Part shown: piece by piece, positions 26,135 through 37,900 of the stretch | Layout: the number at the start of each line of letters is the position of its first letter | Position numbering within the stretch: position 1 is the first letter of the stretch | DNA from: Stenopsyche tienmushanensis | Taxonomy: Eukaryota > Arthropoda > Insecta > Trichoptera > Stenopsychidae | Assembly: GCA_008973525.1 (NCBI GenBank) | Contig: WACJ01000550.1 | Coordinates: 434,001 to 498,000 of the forward strand | DNA length: 64,000 bases | Direction of reading: 5' to 3' | Made by a program: the position numbers and the translations under genes | The notes under the pieces: generated by a model | The model's input: only the letters and a program-made list of their open reading frames with translations | Told to the model about the DNA's origin: nothing | The model's database searches: none

Positions 26135-26814
26135 AAAGATCTAACAGAAATCGTACACCTTACCAGCACGATGAAGGCTACTAAATCAAGACATTCCCGC
26201 CGAAATCTAGACGCTTGGAAATAGTGGCATAATTACTAATTGGCGAACTTAGGCGACGCATATGAGCAGTGACTGCCTAATCTATGTATACATATATAGC
26301 GTACATGTATGTTTTTCAAATTGATATATTAACCTTTCCCTACCGGTGATGTATTTACTACACCTCGACTCTAATAATGGGAATATCGATATGCAATATA
26401 ATAGATACGGGGTTCAAATTTTTTGTGTTCCTCCGTAATATAATTACGAATCACATTAAAGTATTATAGTATATAAGTATTCATCTGCAGCGACGGAAAT
26501 AAATAATTTGTCGGGAAATCGGGATTTTTGCGAGTTTTAGTCCGTGTCTCAGCAGAAAAGAATTTTATCAATCGCATTGATTGTGTTATATGAAAATGGG
26601 GACTCACGCGGCCATCAACTCGAACTAGCATTTAAATATCTGATGATGATATCTCCAACGAATATGGAGCCTGAGCGTGCAGTTTCAGCAACAAGTTGCC
26701 TGGCTACCAAATTCACATCCAGACTAAATAACGAAACACTCGATGCTTTAATGTTACTTCGGGCATATTTTCATGGTCTAATGCAATCCCGAAATCCCGG
26801 GATCAAATTTTGAC
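26135..26814 (+). mobile_element. hAT transposon remnant with transposase C-terminus
   Basis: This segment is homologous over its length to the interior and right end of the hAT element at 55554-56540. It ends in the terminal sequence CGGGATTGGATTCCCTA. The frame at 26544-26813 encodes the hAT C-terminal dimerisation region: after a short lead come NMEPERAVSATSCLATKF, then SRLNNETLDALMLLRAYF, matching the family pattern of a conserved Glu-Arg followed by Ser, then a Lys/Arg-rich stretch, then a Leu-rich end. No left TIR is recognisable near 26135, and the sequence next to the right end is not duplicated on the left. The copy is therefore 5'-truncated or rearranged. Confidence 0.85.
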
Positions 26815-28258
26815 TCGGGATTGGATTCCCTAACACAGCAGATGCGGAGAGATGCATGCGCATAACGTGTCTATAAACGTCTGTGTGCGACGAAGAGAAT
26901 AGAAACGCTTCTCTCTCTATTTTCGGTCAAATGCCGCTTGGAGTTTCACTTTTCGTGATGTTCTAATCAATTTGCCCTATCGCGCCTATAGGAGTTTTAC
27001 TCCGACAATTCAAAGAGTAAAACTCAATCGATGCCGTCGATTGTATTTTGTCGAATACAAATTAATTGAAAAATGAAACTCTTAAGCAATGCAAAGTTAT
27101 TTTGAACGCATAAAAATGTTGAACATATCATTTGATGAAATCAATATTAAAAGCGGCCTATATGAGGCAAGGACTGTATTTTATATTGGAAATAAACGAT
27201 ATAAAAACGAATTAATGTTAATCGAACTCGACTCGATTGACCATTACCCTGGGTGGAATGTCATTCGGAAATATTGATATCTTCCATGGACTGCGCGCAT
27301 GACCATCGAGAGACGGTCCACGAGGGTCCTGTGGATAATACAAATAATACAAAATCTATAAAAAGCATAAGAAGAGTCGATTCCGGCGCATTGTGAGTTT
27401 CAGCATACAAATATGTACCCACGCGGTGAAAGAGGCCATTTTCCACGCTACGGTGATCATCGGCCTATTGAATTAGGAGTCAAGCGTTTGTTGGGTACAA
27501 ATGCACACCTTTATGAGAGCCGTGTCACAATGGTACCTGTGAAGACACCGAAATCGGCCTCGACCACATGCTCGCCGCCGACCACAATGTCGCTCATTCA
27601 GAGACATCTTCATCGTCTGCTCCGACCACTGTGGCTCTACTCCTCTCACATGAAAACAACCTTTTTTTTAAAAAGAATCCTTTTAACTTAATGTCTTTAA
27701 TGAAAGCCTAGTCTCATCACACTCACTTTAAATGTAGCTCCATCGAATCCATAATTGGCGTTAGGGTATATTCACTTCATCGTATTAGTCAAATTGTTTA
27801 TAAAAACTTATTTTTTATGAATTGTCAAACAATACTCATAGGAGACAAGAAGCACTCTGTAATAAATAAAAATAAATTTATGTTCACAGCAAATATACAT
27901 CAATATTTTAACGTTTTGGCGGACACGTCTGCATTATGCAGTCATTTTTCATACCAAAAATGTCCGACAACCAAGTGGATATGAAAAATAAACGATCTGC
28001 TCAGGTCATGGTTTATTCTAGCACCCCTCACCGTTGTGCAGCAAAATGATTTATGAAGTTTTTAGTGAAAAGGATTTAGTAAAACCGGCAGTAATAGACA
28101 TGCATCGTATGACCTGTGTTGATGTGAATATGAATAAATAACACTACCAATATGTCGATTGAAATTAACACTATCGGACCGGAAATCGTGAGACAGAGAC
28201 GGATGTCTTGCATCTCATTCGTGTTGTCTTGAGAGCAGGCGTTTGTTTTGATAATTAA
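26815..28258. other. Non-coding interval
   Basis: No gene is supported. Positions 27400-27690 are GC-richer and carry a + frame beginning MYPRGERGHFPRYGDH, with no domain that I can recognise and no splice sites that I trust. Confidence 0.35.
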
Positions 28259-28806
28259 CCTTTTCGTTAGTGAGCAAATTTAAAATCGATGAAGTCGTTG
28301 ATGTCATAATCGCTTTACACCGATTACTTTCTGTCAGCTCCTAATCAGCGTAAGACAATCTTCAATTCGAGGCAGAGTCAATTGTAAATGAACACTTGAT
28401 AGTGCATACAAGACCACTTTATTTCTTTACATAAACAATGAACAAAAAATCGATTCAAGTACTCCTCCTTTAGAAGGAAATGATAATTGGACAAATACTC
28501 ATTCAACACGCGGCGAAGAACGGCAAGCAGTTAAATAAACAAACACTCTCGATAACACACAATATTCGGTCGTTTCTTTGCGTAAACAAATAACACACTT
28601 GAAATCGAAATCATTATAAGTGGATAAATTTGGGCTTAACGATCTATAAAATCATGCGATGCATATGAAGAAGTTATCCGTCTCAGTCTCCTGAACTGCG
28701 CTAAGTTCTCTTTGTCTCTGTCCGCCTCGGAGCTTCAATGCACAAGAGTGCTCTTTCTGAATAGTGAAGATCAAAACGGATATTTCCGTAAGTACTCACG
28801 AAAAGG
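28259..28806. mobile_element. piggyBac-like MITE, 548 bp, TTAA-flanked
   Basis: The segment is bounded by TTAA on both sides (28255-28258 and 28807-28810). Its ends read CCTTTTCGTTAGTGAG on the left and, reverse-complemented, CCTTTTCGTGAG on the right: nine identical bases, then a similar stretch. A TTAA duplication with ends starting CCY is the piggyBac pattern. The interior has no transposase. Positions about 28540-28665 are similar to 42085-42225 (CACAATATTCGGTC, ACACTTGAAATCGA, GATAAATTTGGG, TTAACGATCTATA). The short TIR leaves some doubt. Confidence 0.55.
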
Positions 28807-31800
28807 TTAAGATACTTGCATCATTCTTATCGTCGATTTTTTTTTATTCCTCCTTGACTGTTCTGGAGTGGCATCATTAGCCGAGTATCACCACTTCTTT
28901 ACAAAATCTACTCCTTCAGAAGTAAACTGGCAGGTGTGCAAGGTAACCCTGTTATTTTATTTTCGCAACACATTAATAGGCAAAAATAGCTGAACAACAA
29001 AAAGCAGATGCCATGCAAGTTAAACATTAAGAAATATTCGAAAGAAATTAACAAATATTGTGTGCGATCAACAGTCCGTTAACGGCACCATAGTGTGGAT
29101 CGGGCCTTAAGGTTCAATTATTGAGCTTGGTTCATTATCAATCATCAGTCGATTCATAGTCTACGTACGCTATGTTGGACTTGCCAAAATGGAAGAAAAC
29201 AATAATGGTTAGAATGTATCAGGGCTTCTGTGCAACTGCTTCATTGCCTTCTCCATAGGGAAAATCTTGCTTCTAAATGGCTATCCGAAGATTTATAAAT
29301 TGTTATGAAAGTGGTTATTAATGGCGTAAATTTGCTTAATAAACTGAACATCTTTAGGCAAAGACTCGATCATGTTATAATTGAACCAACAGAACTGAAA
29401 CTGTGGAAAAATAAAGTTTAAAAAAGCTTCTTTTCCGTCACTGAATTTGCTTCAGAAAGACCAAAACATCAAGTTAAGAGGTTTAAAATGTTGCATTCTT
29501 GCATTCGATCGCTGAATTCCATCGAAGAATGGGTTAGTAACCCATTTGGTATTGGTATTAAATACTTTTCTGGATATTTTTCAAATGATGTTAGTCTTTA
29601 ATAGGAAGTTGAAGAACTTTTTACTTTGTTCATACAACTTTTGTATTCGTTTTAATATTTTGAAGGTCTATAGATATTTTGTATACATATTTCCACGTCC
29701 GTAAAATAATTAATTGAAACAGTACTTCTTTTTATCTTCTTAGTCGTCTTTTATTTTCTCTGCATTATTATTTTCAAACATACTATTTATGGGTTTTTCC
29801 TTAATTATTGGTTTTTCTTGCTCCACTGTAATTGCTTATGCAAAAATGACTCAAATAATACACTTTGAATATTTAAAATCATATTCATAAAAAAAATATT
29901 GAATGATGCAATGAACGTATCAGCAATAATTTATTTCCAAATATTGTACCTCAGCAATAAAGGACGATAATAAATGCCGACATCTATAGTAGAAATTATA
30001 AAACATCCCTAAATATGGGTTTGAATACTGGCTTATTTGAGGATAATTTTATGTGCCATCTATATTTAAAAACTTTAATTTATTATCTGATAATCAATTT
30101 GCTAGATATCAAGTTTTAATTCAAAAATATTCATATAAATGTTCATTCATATTCATCTATCTTGTCTATATCATACAATGACTTCCTTGTAAGCTCAATG
30201 TTGAAGGCAGCATGATCTTCACGTTAAAATTTTCATCATGTGTTACTTCTTTCGTAGCTATTTCAACCTGTTTTGAATTATACAAGTTGGTCAATATTTC
30301 TTAATGCTTTTATTATATAATTATTTAGAAGAAAATCATATAAATCGTGATTATTAAAAAGTTCATCAAAAACATCAAACGTCAGATTTGTTATTACAAT
30401 TTCGTAATTTGTTAAAAAACAAATACCTTCTTTAGGATTGATACGACACATAACAAATATTTTTTGTTAATGTCATATACACACCATTCGAATTGATTGA
30501 TTACTTAGGGTTGTCTCAATTTACTAATAATACTAATAAGAACAGTTTTTACGAGGCATTCTAACTAACGCACCCCAATAAATTCTAGATAGGTTTTGGT
30601 TTTATTCAAGAAAAAAAATAAAATTACCGCCATTACTAGCAAAATAATCTTTATTACAAAAACTAAAATTGTAATCAAAGCAGAATGATAAATGTAATAA
30701 ATACTAATATATGATCAGACTAACTTGGTAAATCTCATGTATCATTCATTATTAAAAACATGCATAAATTGAACCAACGATATTCATAAAATCTCGATAA
30801 AAGTTCATCCAAATAACAAAAATACATATTTTGAAATATTATTGTAGAATAGAACTAACAACCATGATGCTAAAAATCATCGCAAAGTTATTGAAATTGA
30901 GCAGCCCATATTTTTTACTGTATTTCACTCAAAAATAAATATATCATATATTTTTTTATGTCAGATTTTTGATCCAGCCAATGGACCAAGGCATTGTATC
31001 ATTGGATGCTAAACGTAGAATAACACAATTTTAATCAAAATTATGAAACAAAAATGTGTTTTATGATTGTTTTTATTTGACAGTGCATATAAAGTTTGAA
31101 TAACGCCATTTAAATTCCATCCAGCGATGTTTACAACGGGATTTAAATCCGTAATAAAAAGAGAATAATTAATAGTTAAAAATAATGCTTCAGATCTTCA
31201 TTCACATTTAAAATTAGAATAACATAGTCAATGAAAGAAGCAGCTGTTATTACTACATGCAACGCATATCTTAAAAACATTTATGTGTGCAATAAACAGA
31301 TCTAAAAAGCTATAAAGGCATTCATTGAATCAGGCTACGCAGAATTATGACATTTTCATCATTAAAAATATTGAGTGTGATGATTGCGTTGATGTAATTA
31401 TAACTGATGTATTTATAATTTAGAAAAATAAACATAAAAGTAGAACAGATATTAACAAAACTTGAAGTTAGCGACAAAAATGAGATATAACAACAAACTA
31501 TAAGAAATATCTGCAGTGCCTAACTAAACATACAAATATAACAATAAGTATACAAAGAAATTATAATATAAAATAATAAAGATTTATACATAATAAATTA
31601 AACATTAGATAATTAATTAATTATATGGAGCAATACTTCAAACTGAAAAAACACAATTCAGATTCTAATATCGACCTTTGGTAATACATAACTGGAAAAA
31701 AGCATTTCATTTTATCTAACTCTAAATAACTGGGAATAAAAAATATACAATTATGAGATTTTCCTCCTCGTGAAATTCAACACGGAGTAAAAAGGATTTA

Positions 31801-32072
31801 GTATGTAACTGTATTTTTGAACGGCCAAATAACGAAGATCTGTCCATGTTATGAGCACATTTAAATTTAAGTACACGTTTCAATATTAAAAAACGAAACA
31901 CCGACTTCATTAATCGTAGTTTTTGAAAAATAAGGCATACCACCAAATATGTGACACAATCATATAACAAAATAACAGTCTTAAATATCACCGTGCAATG
32001 GCTTTCCAAATTAAACAGAATAAACATTATTTTTTAAGAAATAAATATACATGCAATAATAATACTAAATAT
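28807..32072. other. AT-rich non-coding interval
   Basis: No gene is supported. Positions about 28855-28960 are a partner of the repeat at 8130-8275. The remainder, especially 29600-32000, is strongly AT-rich, with frequent stops in all frames. Confidence 0.45.
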
Positions 32073-32669
32073 TAGGGATTCTGTGTAGAGACGTCCTGAG
32101 ACTTCTGGACTTTTTTGCTGTATGGAGTCCAGGGACTTTGTGATTTAAAATGTGCCTAATATATTGTACATTTTAATAATGAAAACACATTTTTATGCCC
32201 CCGAAACCCTTGAAATTCATCAAAATGTCCGATTTATTTTTCGGATGCTTGCTCTAAGTGTTTCTAGGTAATAGCAAAAGCTGGGATTGATCGATTCGTA
32301 GAAAAATTCAGAAGGAGTAAACGAAAGATCAATGTTTTGTAAATACAATATCAAAATTTTCAAAGGTTATTGTAATTTATTGTCAAGAATGCACCTTGGA
32401 GATTGTTTTATAAAATACCATAAGAAGCAAAATATAGAATGTAATGTTTAAAAAATATACTTCAATGAATTATGAAAATATGTATAATGTTAAAATATAC
32501 AAGTTTAAAGCTGGAAACAATATATTTAAACTAGGACTTGTTTACATTTCAGGAAAATGTGATTCTTTTGGAATTCGTAAAATTGTTGAAAGTCAGTTGA
32601 GTGAATTTGGAATTGTCTTTGAGTCTCGAGTCCTGGGATTTTGAAAAAACCGAGACTTCAGAATCCCTA
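32073..32669. mobile_element. hAT-type non-autonomous element, 597 bp
   Basis: The ends are TAGGGATTCTG on the left and the exact reverse complement CAGAATCCCTA on the right. The flanks are an exact 8-bp duplication, CTAAATAT (32065-32072 and 32670-32677). The terminal word resembles, but is not identical to, the TAGGGAATCC end of the hAT element at 55554-56540. GTCCTGAGACTTCTGGAC-like and AGTCTCGAGTCCTGGG words give further subterminal symmetry. The internal 66-codon frame (32444-32644) shows no transposase motif. Confidence 0.85.
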
Positions 32670-32961
32670 CTAAATATTAAATAAACAGCATAGAAGATAT
32701 AATGAAAAAAATACAAAAAACACATTAAATCTTCCATTTAACAATTATTTTATCAAGCTGTATCAAATCAGCAGATATATGTTTCTATGTGTCATAAAAC
32801 ATCATATACATACAAACTGGAAGCATAATACATATTTATAACTATAGAAAACATAACATTTTATAAGTGAAGATCTTTTGGTAAACATGAATATGATAAA
32901 CACGTTGACAAAATATCTATAAAAATAAATATTAAAATTACAAAATACGCTCAAATTATTC

Positions 32962-34350
32962 TCATAAAAATACGTTTTTATTAATTTTCTCGGCATAAAC
33001 TTCACTTTTTTCAATAATTTGAAGTACACCGTTACCCATATTGCACTTTTTCACAGAAACGGATCTCATATACATATGGTTTGAGGCAACATTATTCATT
33101 CCTTGATTTTGGCCACCGTTCATGTGAGTTGACTGATTGAACATCCGTTGAGTTTTTAAACCAGAATGATGTCTAGGCGGACTTTCCACACTGTAGGATT
33201 TATCAGGTACATTGGTAAAAAATGAATTTCGTTTCCTTGACGATGAAAAATTATTTGGCAGATTTTCTCGCATATTTCTCAAGTCGGATGGTGAATATTT
33301 TCCCTTTTTGGCATTTTCTGCTTTTGTTATGTTCTTCAACCGGTCGATTACATTCTTATTGGATGTGATGCATTTTTGACGTTCCATGTTACGTAAAACA
33401 CATTCGTCCATATTATTCATATTATCGTGCTCCTCTTTTAAGTTTAAATTTTCTTTGAGTGGTGAATATCCATTGTTCATCATATTCTCATCAGTACTGG
33501 AGATTTTGACAATACCACATGTATTTTCAAACAGGATATTTCTTCGTCTCGACGGATTTGATACATATTTGGAATTTCTTTTAATTTTGCTATCCTTTTT
33601 AACAGCCTTAATGTAATTAGACGTTAATACTGAGCTACAGCTATCAAAGTCTTCCATTTGAGCTTTAAACGGTTTTTTTACAATTTTTTCGCTAGTATTG
33701 CATTCATCTATTAAATATTTTCTTTTTGGTCTTATATGTAAATTTTCAACTTTTAAATTGGTCCTTGTTAAACTTTCTTCATCATCGTCTAATTTATTAC
33801 CGAACTGTTTACGACTGTGGCCGTTAGATTTCAAGCACCTACTCATTAGCAATTTCTCATTACGATCCATACGTGCCATATGATCAGAAGATTTATCTGA
33901 ATGATTACTTAAGCTTTCATTCGAATTCCAACTATTGCTTATGGCTTTCCTAAATTTTGATACATTAGATGATGTATGGAATCTATCAGGATTAGGAAAA
34001 AAATTAGAACTACCGCATTCCTTCACAGATGACTTAAAATAAAAGCCAGAATCTGCCCTTGAGAGCATCTCGTCGCTTACTAACGCCGCGTTATGTATAC
34101 TTCTGTCATTTTGATAATAGTAGAAACAGGGCGGTTCCTTGGTCATCACCCAATGTAATATTTCTTCTCTACTTTTAGAAGGCGAACACCGACCAGGAAT
34201 TTGAGGGTCAGTAATGCAGGAAGGTTTTGCTTCATCATCGTGCATACTCCGCACTTGTTCATCATTTGTAACATGAAAAGTCGGCCCGCGCCATGTCGGA
34301 GTGACTTTTTCTTCCTCAGAGTCACTATTAAGAAATATATACTTCTTCAT
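32962..34350 (-). CDS. Unidentified 462-residue protein, divergent neighbour of Cdt2
   Basis: An intact intronless frame of 462 codons with ATG in good context (AACAATGAAG). At this AT content a random frame of this length is very unlikely, so it is almost certainly a real gene or exon. The protein begins MKKYIFLNSDSEEEK, an acidic N-terminus. It is rich in Ser, Asn and Lys, with several basic clusters that could be nuclear localisation signals (RPKRKYL about residue 208, PSRRRNILF about 267, SSRKRNSFF about 372). A short motif-like segment, SREEILHWVMTKEPPCFYYY, lies near residues 60-80. I see no signal peptide, membrane segment or known fold; most of it is probably disordered. It is transcribed away from Cdt2, with 640 bp between the start codons, so the two may share a promoter. 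I do not recognise the family. Confidence 0.85.
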   Translation of the reverse strand: MKKYIFLNSDSEEEKVTPTWRGPTFHVTNDEQVRSMHDDEAKPSCITDPQIPGRCSPSKSREEILHWVMTKEPPCFYYYQNDRSIHNAALVSDEMLSRADSGFYFKSSVKECGSSNFFPNPDRFHTSSNVSKFRKAISNSWNSNESLSNHSDKSSDHMARMDRNEKLLMSRCLKSNGHSRKQFGNKLDDDEESLTRTNLKVENLHIRPKRKYLIDECNTSEKIVKKPFKAQMEDFDSCSSVLTSNYIKAVKKDSKIKRNSKYVSNPSRRRNILFENTCGIVKISSTDENMMNNGYSPLKENLNLKEEHDNMNNMDECVLRNMERQKCITSNKNVIDRLKNITKAENAKKGKYSPSDLRNMRENLPNNFSSSRKRNSFFTNVPDKSYSVESPPRHHSGLKTQRMFNQSTHMNGGQNQGMNNVASNHMYMRSVSVKKCNMGNGVLQIIEKSEVYAEKINKNVFL

Positions 34351-34990
34351 TGTTTATCACATAGTATTAAATAAGCTTTAAGCATAATTAAACTAAAAAC
34401 ATTTGACAGCAGTCAACCGCAAAACAAATGAAACGACAGAATATCGCATTCAAACAATCGTCGCGCGACAGTTTACAACCCAAACACAATAGAAATCGAC
34501 CATATAAAATTTATGAAAACTTCTAGCCTAAAAAAAAACTACATTACAAACATTTTGAATTTAATAATTAATTAAGCTTTAAAAATAGATATTTTATTTG
34601 ACAAACATTTATTATAAGTGTGAAAAAATATTAATACATTTTTTGCTGCACTGTCTTAAAATTGATAAAAAAAATTAAAATCTGTTGATTATTAACATAA
34701 GTATTTTTGCTGTACATCATATCATTTTTAATACAATAAAAAAAACACTGCTGCTATTAATTTTAATTGTGTAACAATTAAAAAATATATTGAAACAATC
34801 AAATAATATGGGATATTTTTATATTTAAAAAAATCATATTATTGTTTACAATCGATTTTTAAAGCATTTTAATGTAAATATTGATATTTTACGGTATGGC
34901 TGCAAGGGCAGAAGTTATGGTCGTCAATAGCCGTTATCGAAGAATAAGCTGTGTTCGCGCCAAAGTTGGTTGTCGTAGGGTGGCTGTGTC
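34351..34990. promoter_or_regulatory. Putative bidirectional promoter
   Basis: This 640-bp interval separates the start codons of two divergent genes. It contains islands of CG-containing sequence in an otherwise very AT-rich stretch: TCGTCGCGCGAC near 34459-34470, close to the minus-strand gene, and 34910-34990, close to Cdt2. Several out-of-frame ATGs lie upstream of the Cdt2 start, so the transcription start may be downstream of 34896 or upstream ORFs may exist. Confidence 0.45.
34954..34964 (-). promoter_or_regulatory. E2F-type binding site upstream of Cdt2
   Basis: The plus strand reads TTCGCGCCAAA; its reverse complement, TTTGGCGCGAA, fits the E2F consensus TTTSGCGC exactly. It lies 27 bases before the Cdt2 start codon. 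E2F control is common for S-phase genes, which suits a replication-coupled ligase subunit. That it is bound is inferred. Confidence 0.55.
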
Positions 34991-37900
34991 ATGTCGCTTT
35001 ATTTGCAGGCGCTCATTGATCGACAGCTCGGCCTTCGTAAGTCGCCTTTTTTCATTTCTACCTATCATCGGTATCGCCCTAACTATAATTGATCGGTACC
35101 GGCATTTTGCACATCATAGATCTTTACTACCTAAATATGTTGTTTTCATTTGTTATCAATCAGTTATGTCTCTTTATTAGATATAAACAAATATTAAACA
35201 TGCTTTAAATCGTTTCATACCTTTATATAATTTTATTCTTGACTTATAAATATATAAATACCGTTTAGGTTAAGATTCAAGGATGCTGTCTATTATGTTT
35301 CTGTTTTATGTCAATAAAATTAATCGTTAAATAGTTTAAGATCAAAATACTGTCGGTTGATTGCTCATTTTACCTCATCAAAACTGTAATTTAAAGCTTA
35401 CTTTTTTATTTCAGATCAGATATTTTATTATGATACAATTTTACAACGGTTGTCAGTGTCAAGATATGATTCTTATTTTGGAGTTTCACCAAATGAGACC
35501 CGATTAGATTACAATCCATATCCTCCTCTATTTGCATGCAGATTTGCAGAAACGAAAGGATACGAGCATATTTTAGCGTTAGCGAATGAGGATGGTCGTG
35601 TGGCAATCCAGGTTTGTTCCATTTAGGAAACAATGCATATAATTTATTCCTATTTGTCAACATTTAACATTATTAAAATGTCGGTTTTTTTAGGATACAT
35701 TTATACCACATAAGGATGACATGGAACATGTTGCATTTAGCGGGCAACAGTGTCATCTGAATGCTGTATTTGATCTTGCTTGGACTCCAGGGTCTCTTTC
35801 TTTTGTTACAGTTTCAGGTTTGAATCCTATCTTATCATTGAATATAAATATAACTACAGTGGAACCTCGGGTTACGAGTTTAATTCGCTCCGGAAGGTAG
35901 TTTGTAAGCCAAAAAACTTGTAACCCGAAACGAGTTTTCCCCATAAGAAATGTAATTAATTCATTCGAGACCCTCGAAAATATTACTATGCAATATATCA
36001 AACACACTGCTGAAATAAGCCATAGCAACATCATTGAATAAATGAATAGCCCTAATAGCTGCTGCTTTATCTTGATGATTTTCTTCCACGAATGTTTGTA
36101 ACTATAACCACATTGAAGTATGAGCTCTAATCTCTGCTATCAACAGTTTATTTTTCTCCCTCTCGTCTTCCTCCGCTTCTAACAGAGCCTCCATTAAATG
36201 ACGGTGATGTTGTTGATGCAACTCCTTCTACTCATCGACACTGAGGTCCTTGCTATGTTCTGCAATGAGTTCTTCAATGTCAAATTCGTTTACCTCAAGG
36301 CCTAGAGATTTACCCAGGGACAATTTCTTCGATAGGCTACTTTTCACTCGTAAACCCCTTGAATTCTCGTTCTAAAACCATCTCAGGCCACAACTTTCTC
36401 CATGCATGGCTTAGTGTTCTTGAGACATCCTGTGAGCTTCAAGCATCCTACAATATCAAAATGGTTTTTCCAAAACTTTCGTAGGGTAAGCTGCGTGCTC
36501 TCGGTGACGTTGAAGCAGAGTTTGAAAAGCCCTTTTGTGTACAATTTTTTGAAGTTAGAGATAACTTGCTGACCCATGGGCTGCAGGATAGGAGTTGTGC
36601 TGGGTGGAAGCAAGACAATTTTTATAAAACTAAACTTCAAAATATTATCCTGAGCTCTCTCGGTGTGGCCAAGTGCATTATCCATAATTAGCATGGCTTT
36701 TAGAGGAATACTATTATCCAGCAGGTATTTTTTAATCTCAGGACCAGCAGCAGAGTCCATCCATTCTGTAAACAGATTTTAATCGATCTATGCCCTGCTA
36801 TTTGACCTTCACATAACAGGCAGCCTGTCCTTTCGCACTTTGCACCTCTTGAATGCTTGTGGGTTCTTCGAAGAGTAAATGAGAAGAGGCTTTATTTTCT
36901 TGTCACCACTCGCATTCGCACAAAAGAGGAGTGTCAGATGGTATTTCATCGGTTTATGGCCTAATAACTTAGTCCAACGGGATCAAGTTAACGAACCGAC
37001 GAAATTCGCTTGTAACTCATGACTCGAGGTTCCACTGTAGTGCTATCAAAAAAAGTTTTTTCCACTTATTTATTTAAGCAATATTGAAAATTCACTTGAT
37101 TAAATAGTTATTTGTATCTTTTATATAACGTTTTAGGTGATCACTCTGCAAAACTGTGGGACATCAATGAGGGAATTATAAAACAAGTTCGTGATTTTCA
37201 AGGACATGCAAAATCCGTCAGAACCGCAGCATTTCGTCCGGACGATAGATCTGTTTTTGCTACAGGAGCAAGAGATGGAAAAATATTGGTTTGGGATACG
37301 CGTGCTGCTTCCAATGTTTCCCTGATATCGAAACCCGATAATACCATTCACAATTCTCATCCGTGTATTGTACCCAAAACACCAGGATCTAACTCCAAAA
37401 AGAATGCTCGCATTGCAGATCGAACCAACAGTGTCACTGGTTTGGTATTTCGAGACGACTATAATCTCATATCGTGTGGTTCAGGCGATGGTAGTATCAG
37501 AGTTTGGGATTTACGTAGAAATTACTCGAATTATAAAAAGGACCCACTACCAAAACATTCTATTTCGTATTGCGGAAGTTCCAACAAAAATGGATATTCC
37601 AGTCTCATATTGGACAAATCTAGAATAAAATTATACGCTAGCTGTGTTGATAATGTGATATATTGCTTCAATGTATCGGCTTATGGTGTTTTACCCGAAC
37701 AGAGATATCTCGGTCACGAAAACGGTTCTTTTTACATCAAATCCAGCTTAAGCCCAGACTCGAATTATTTGATTAGCGGGAGTAGTAATCACAATGCGTA
37801 CATTTGGAATACTAAATATTGTGAGCCGATTGTTAAATTGGTTGGACACAATGCTGAAGTAACGTGTGCCACATGGTGCCAAACTGGTGATATTAAAATA

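Noticed and set aside
27413..27691. 92-codon + frame beginning MYPRGERGHFPRY
   Set aside because: Only mildly GC-rich, no recognisable domain, no reliable splice sites; kept as an interval note only.
34881..35180. 99-codon frame starting upstream of Cdt2
   Set aside because: It runs through the first Cdt2 exon in another frame and past the GTAAGT donor; the true coding start is the ATG at 34991. Part of it may act as an upstream ORF.
35753..36034. 93-codon minus-strand frame
   Set aside because: It spans antisense of Cdt2 exon 3 and the Tigger terminal repeat; chance frame.
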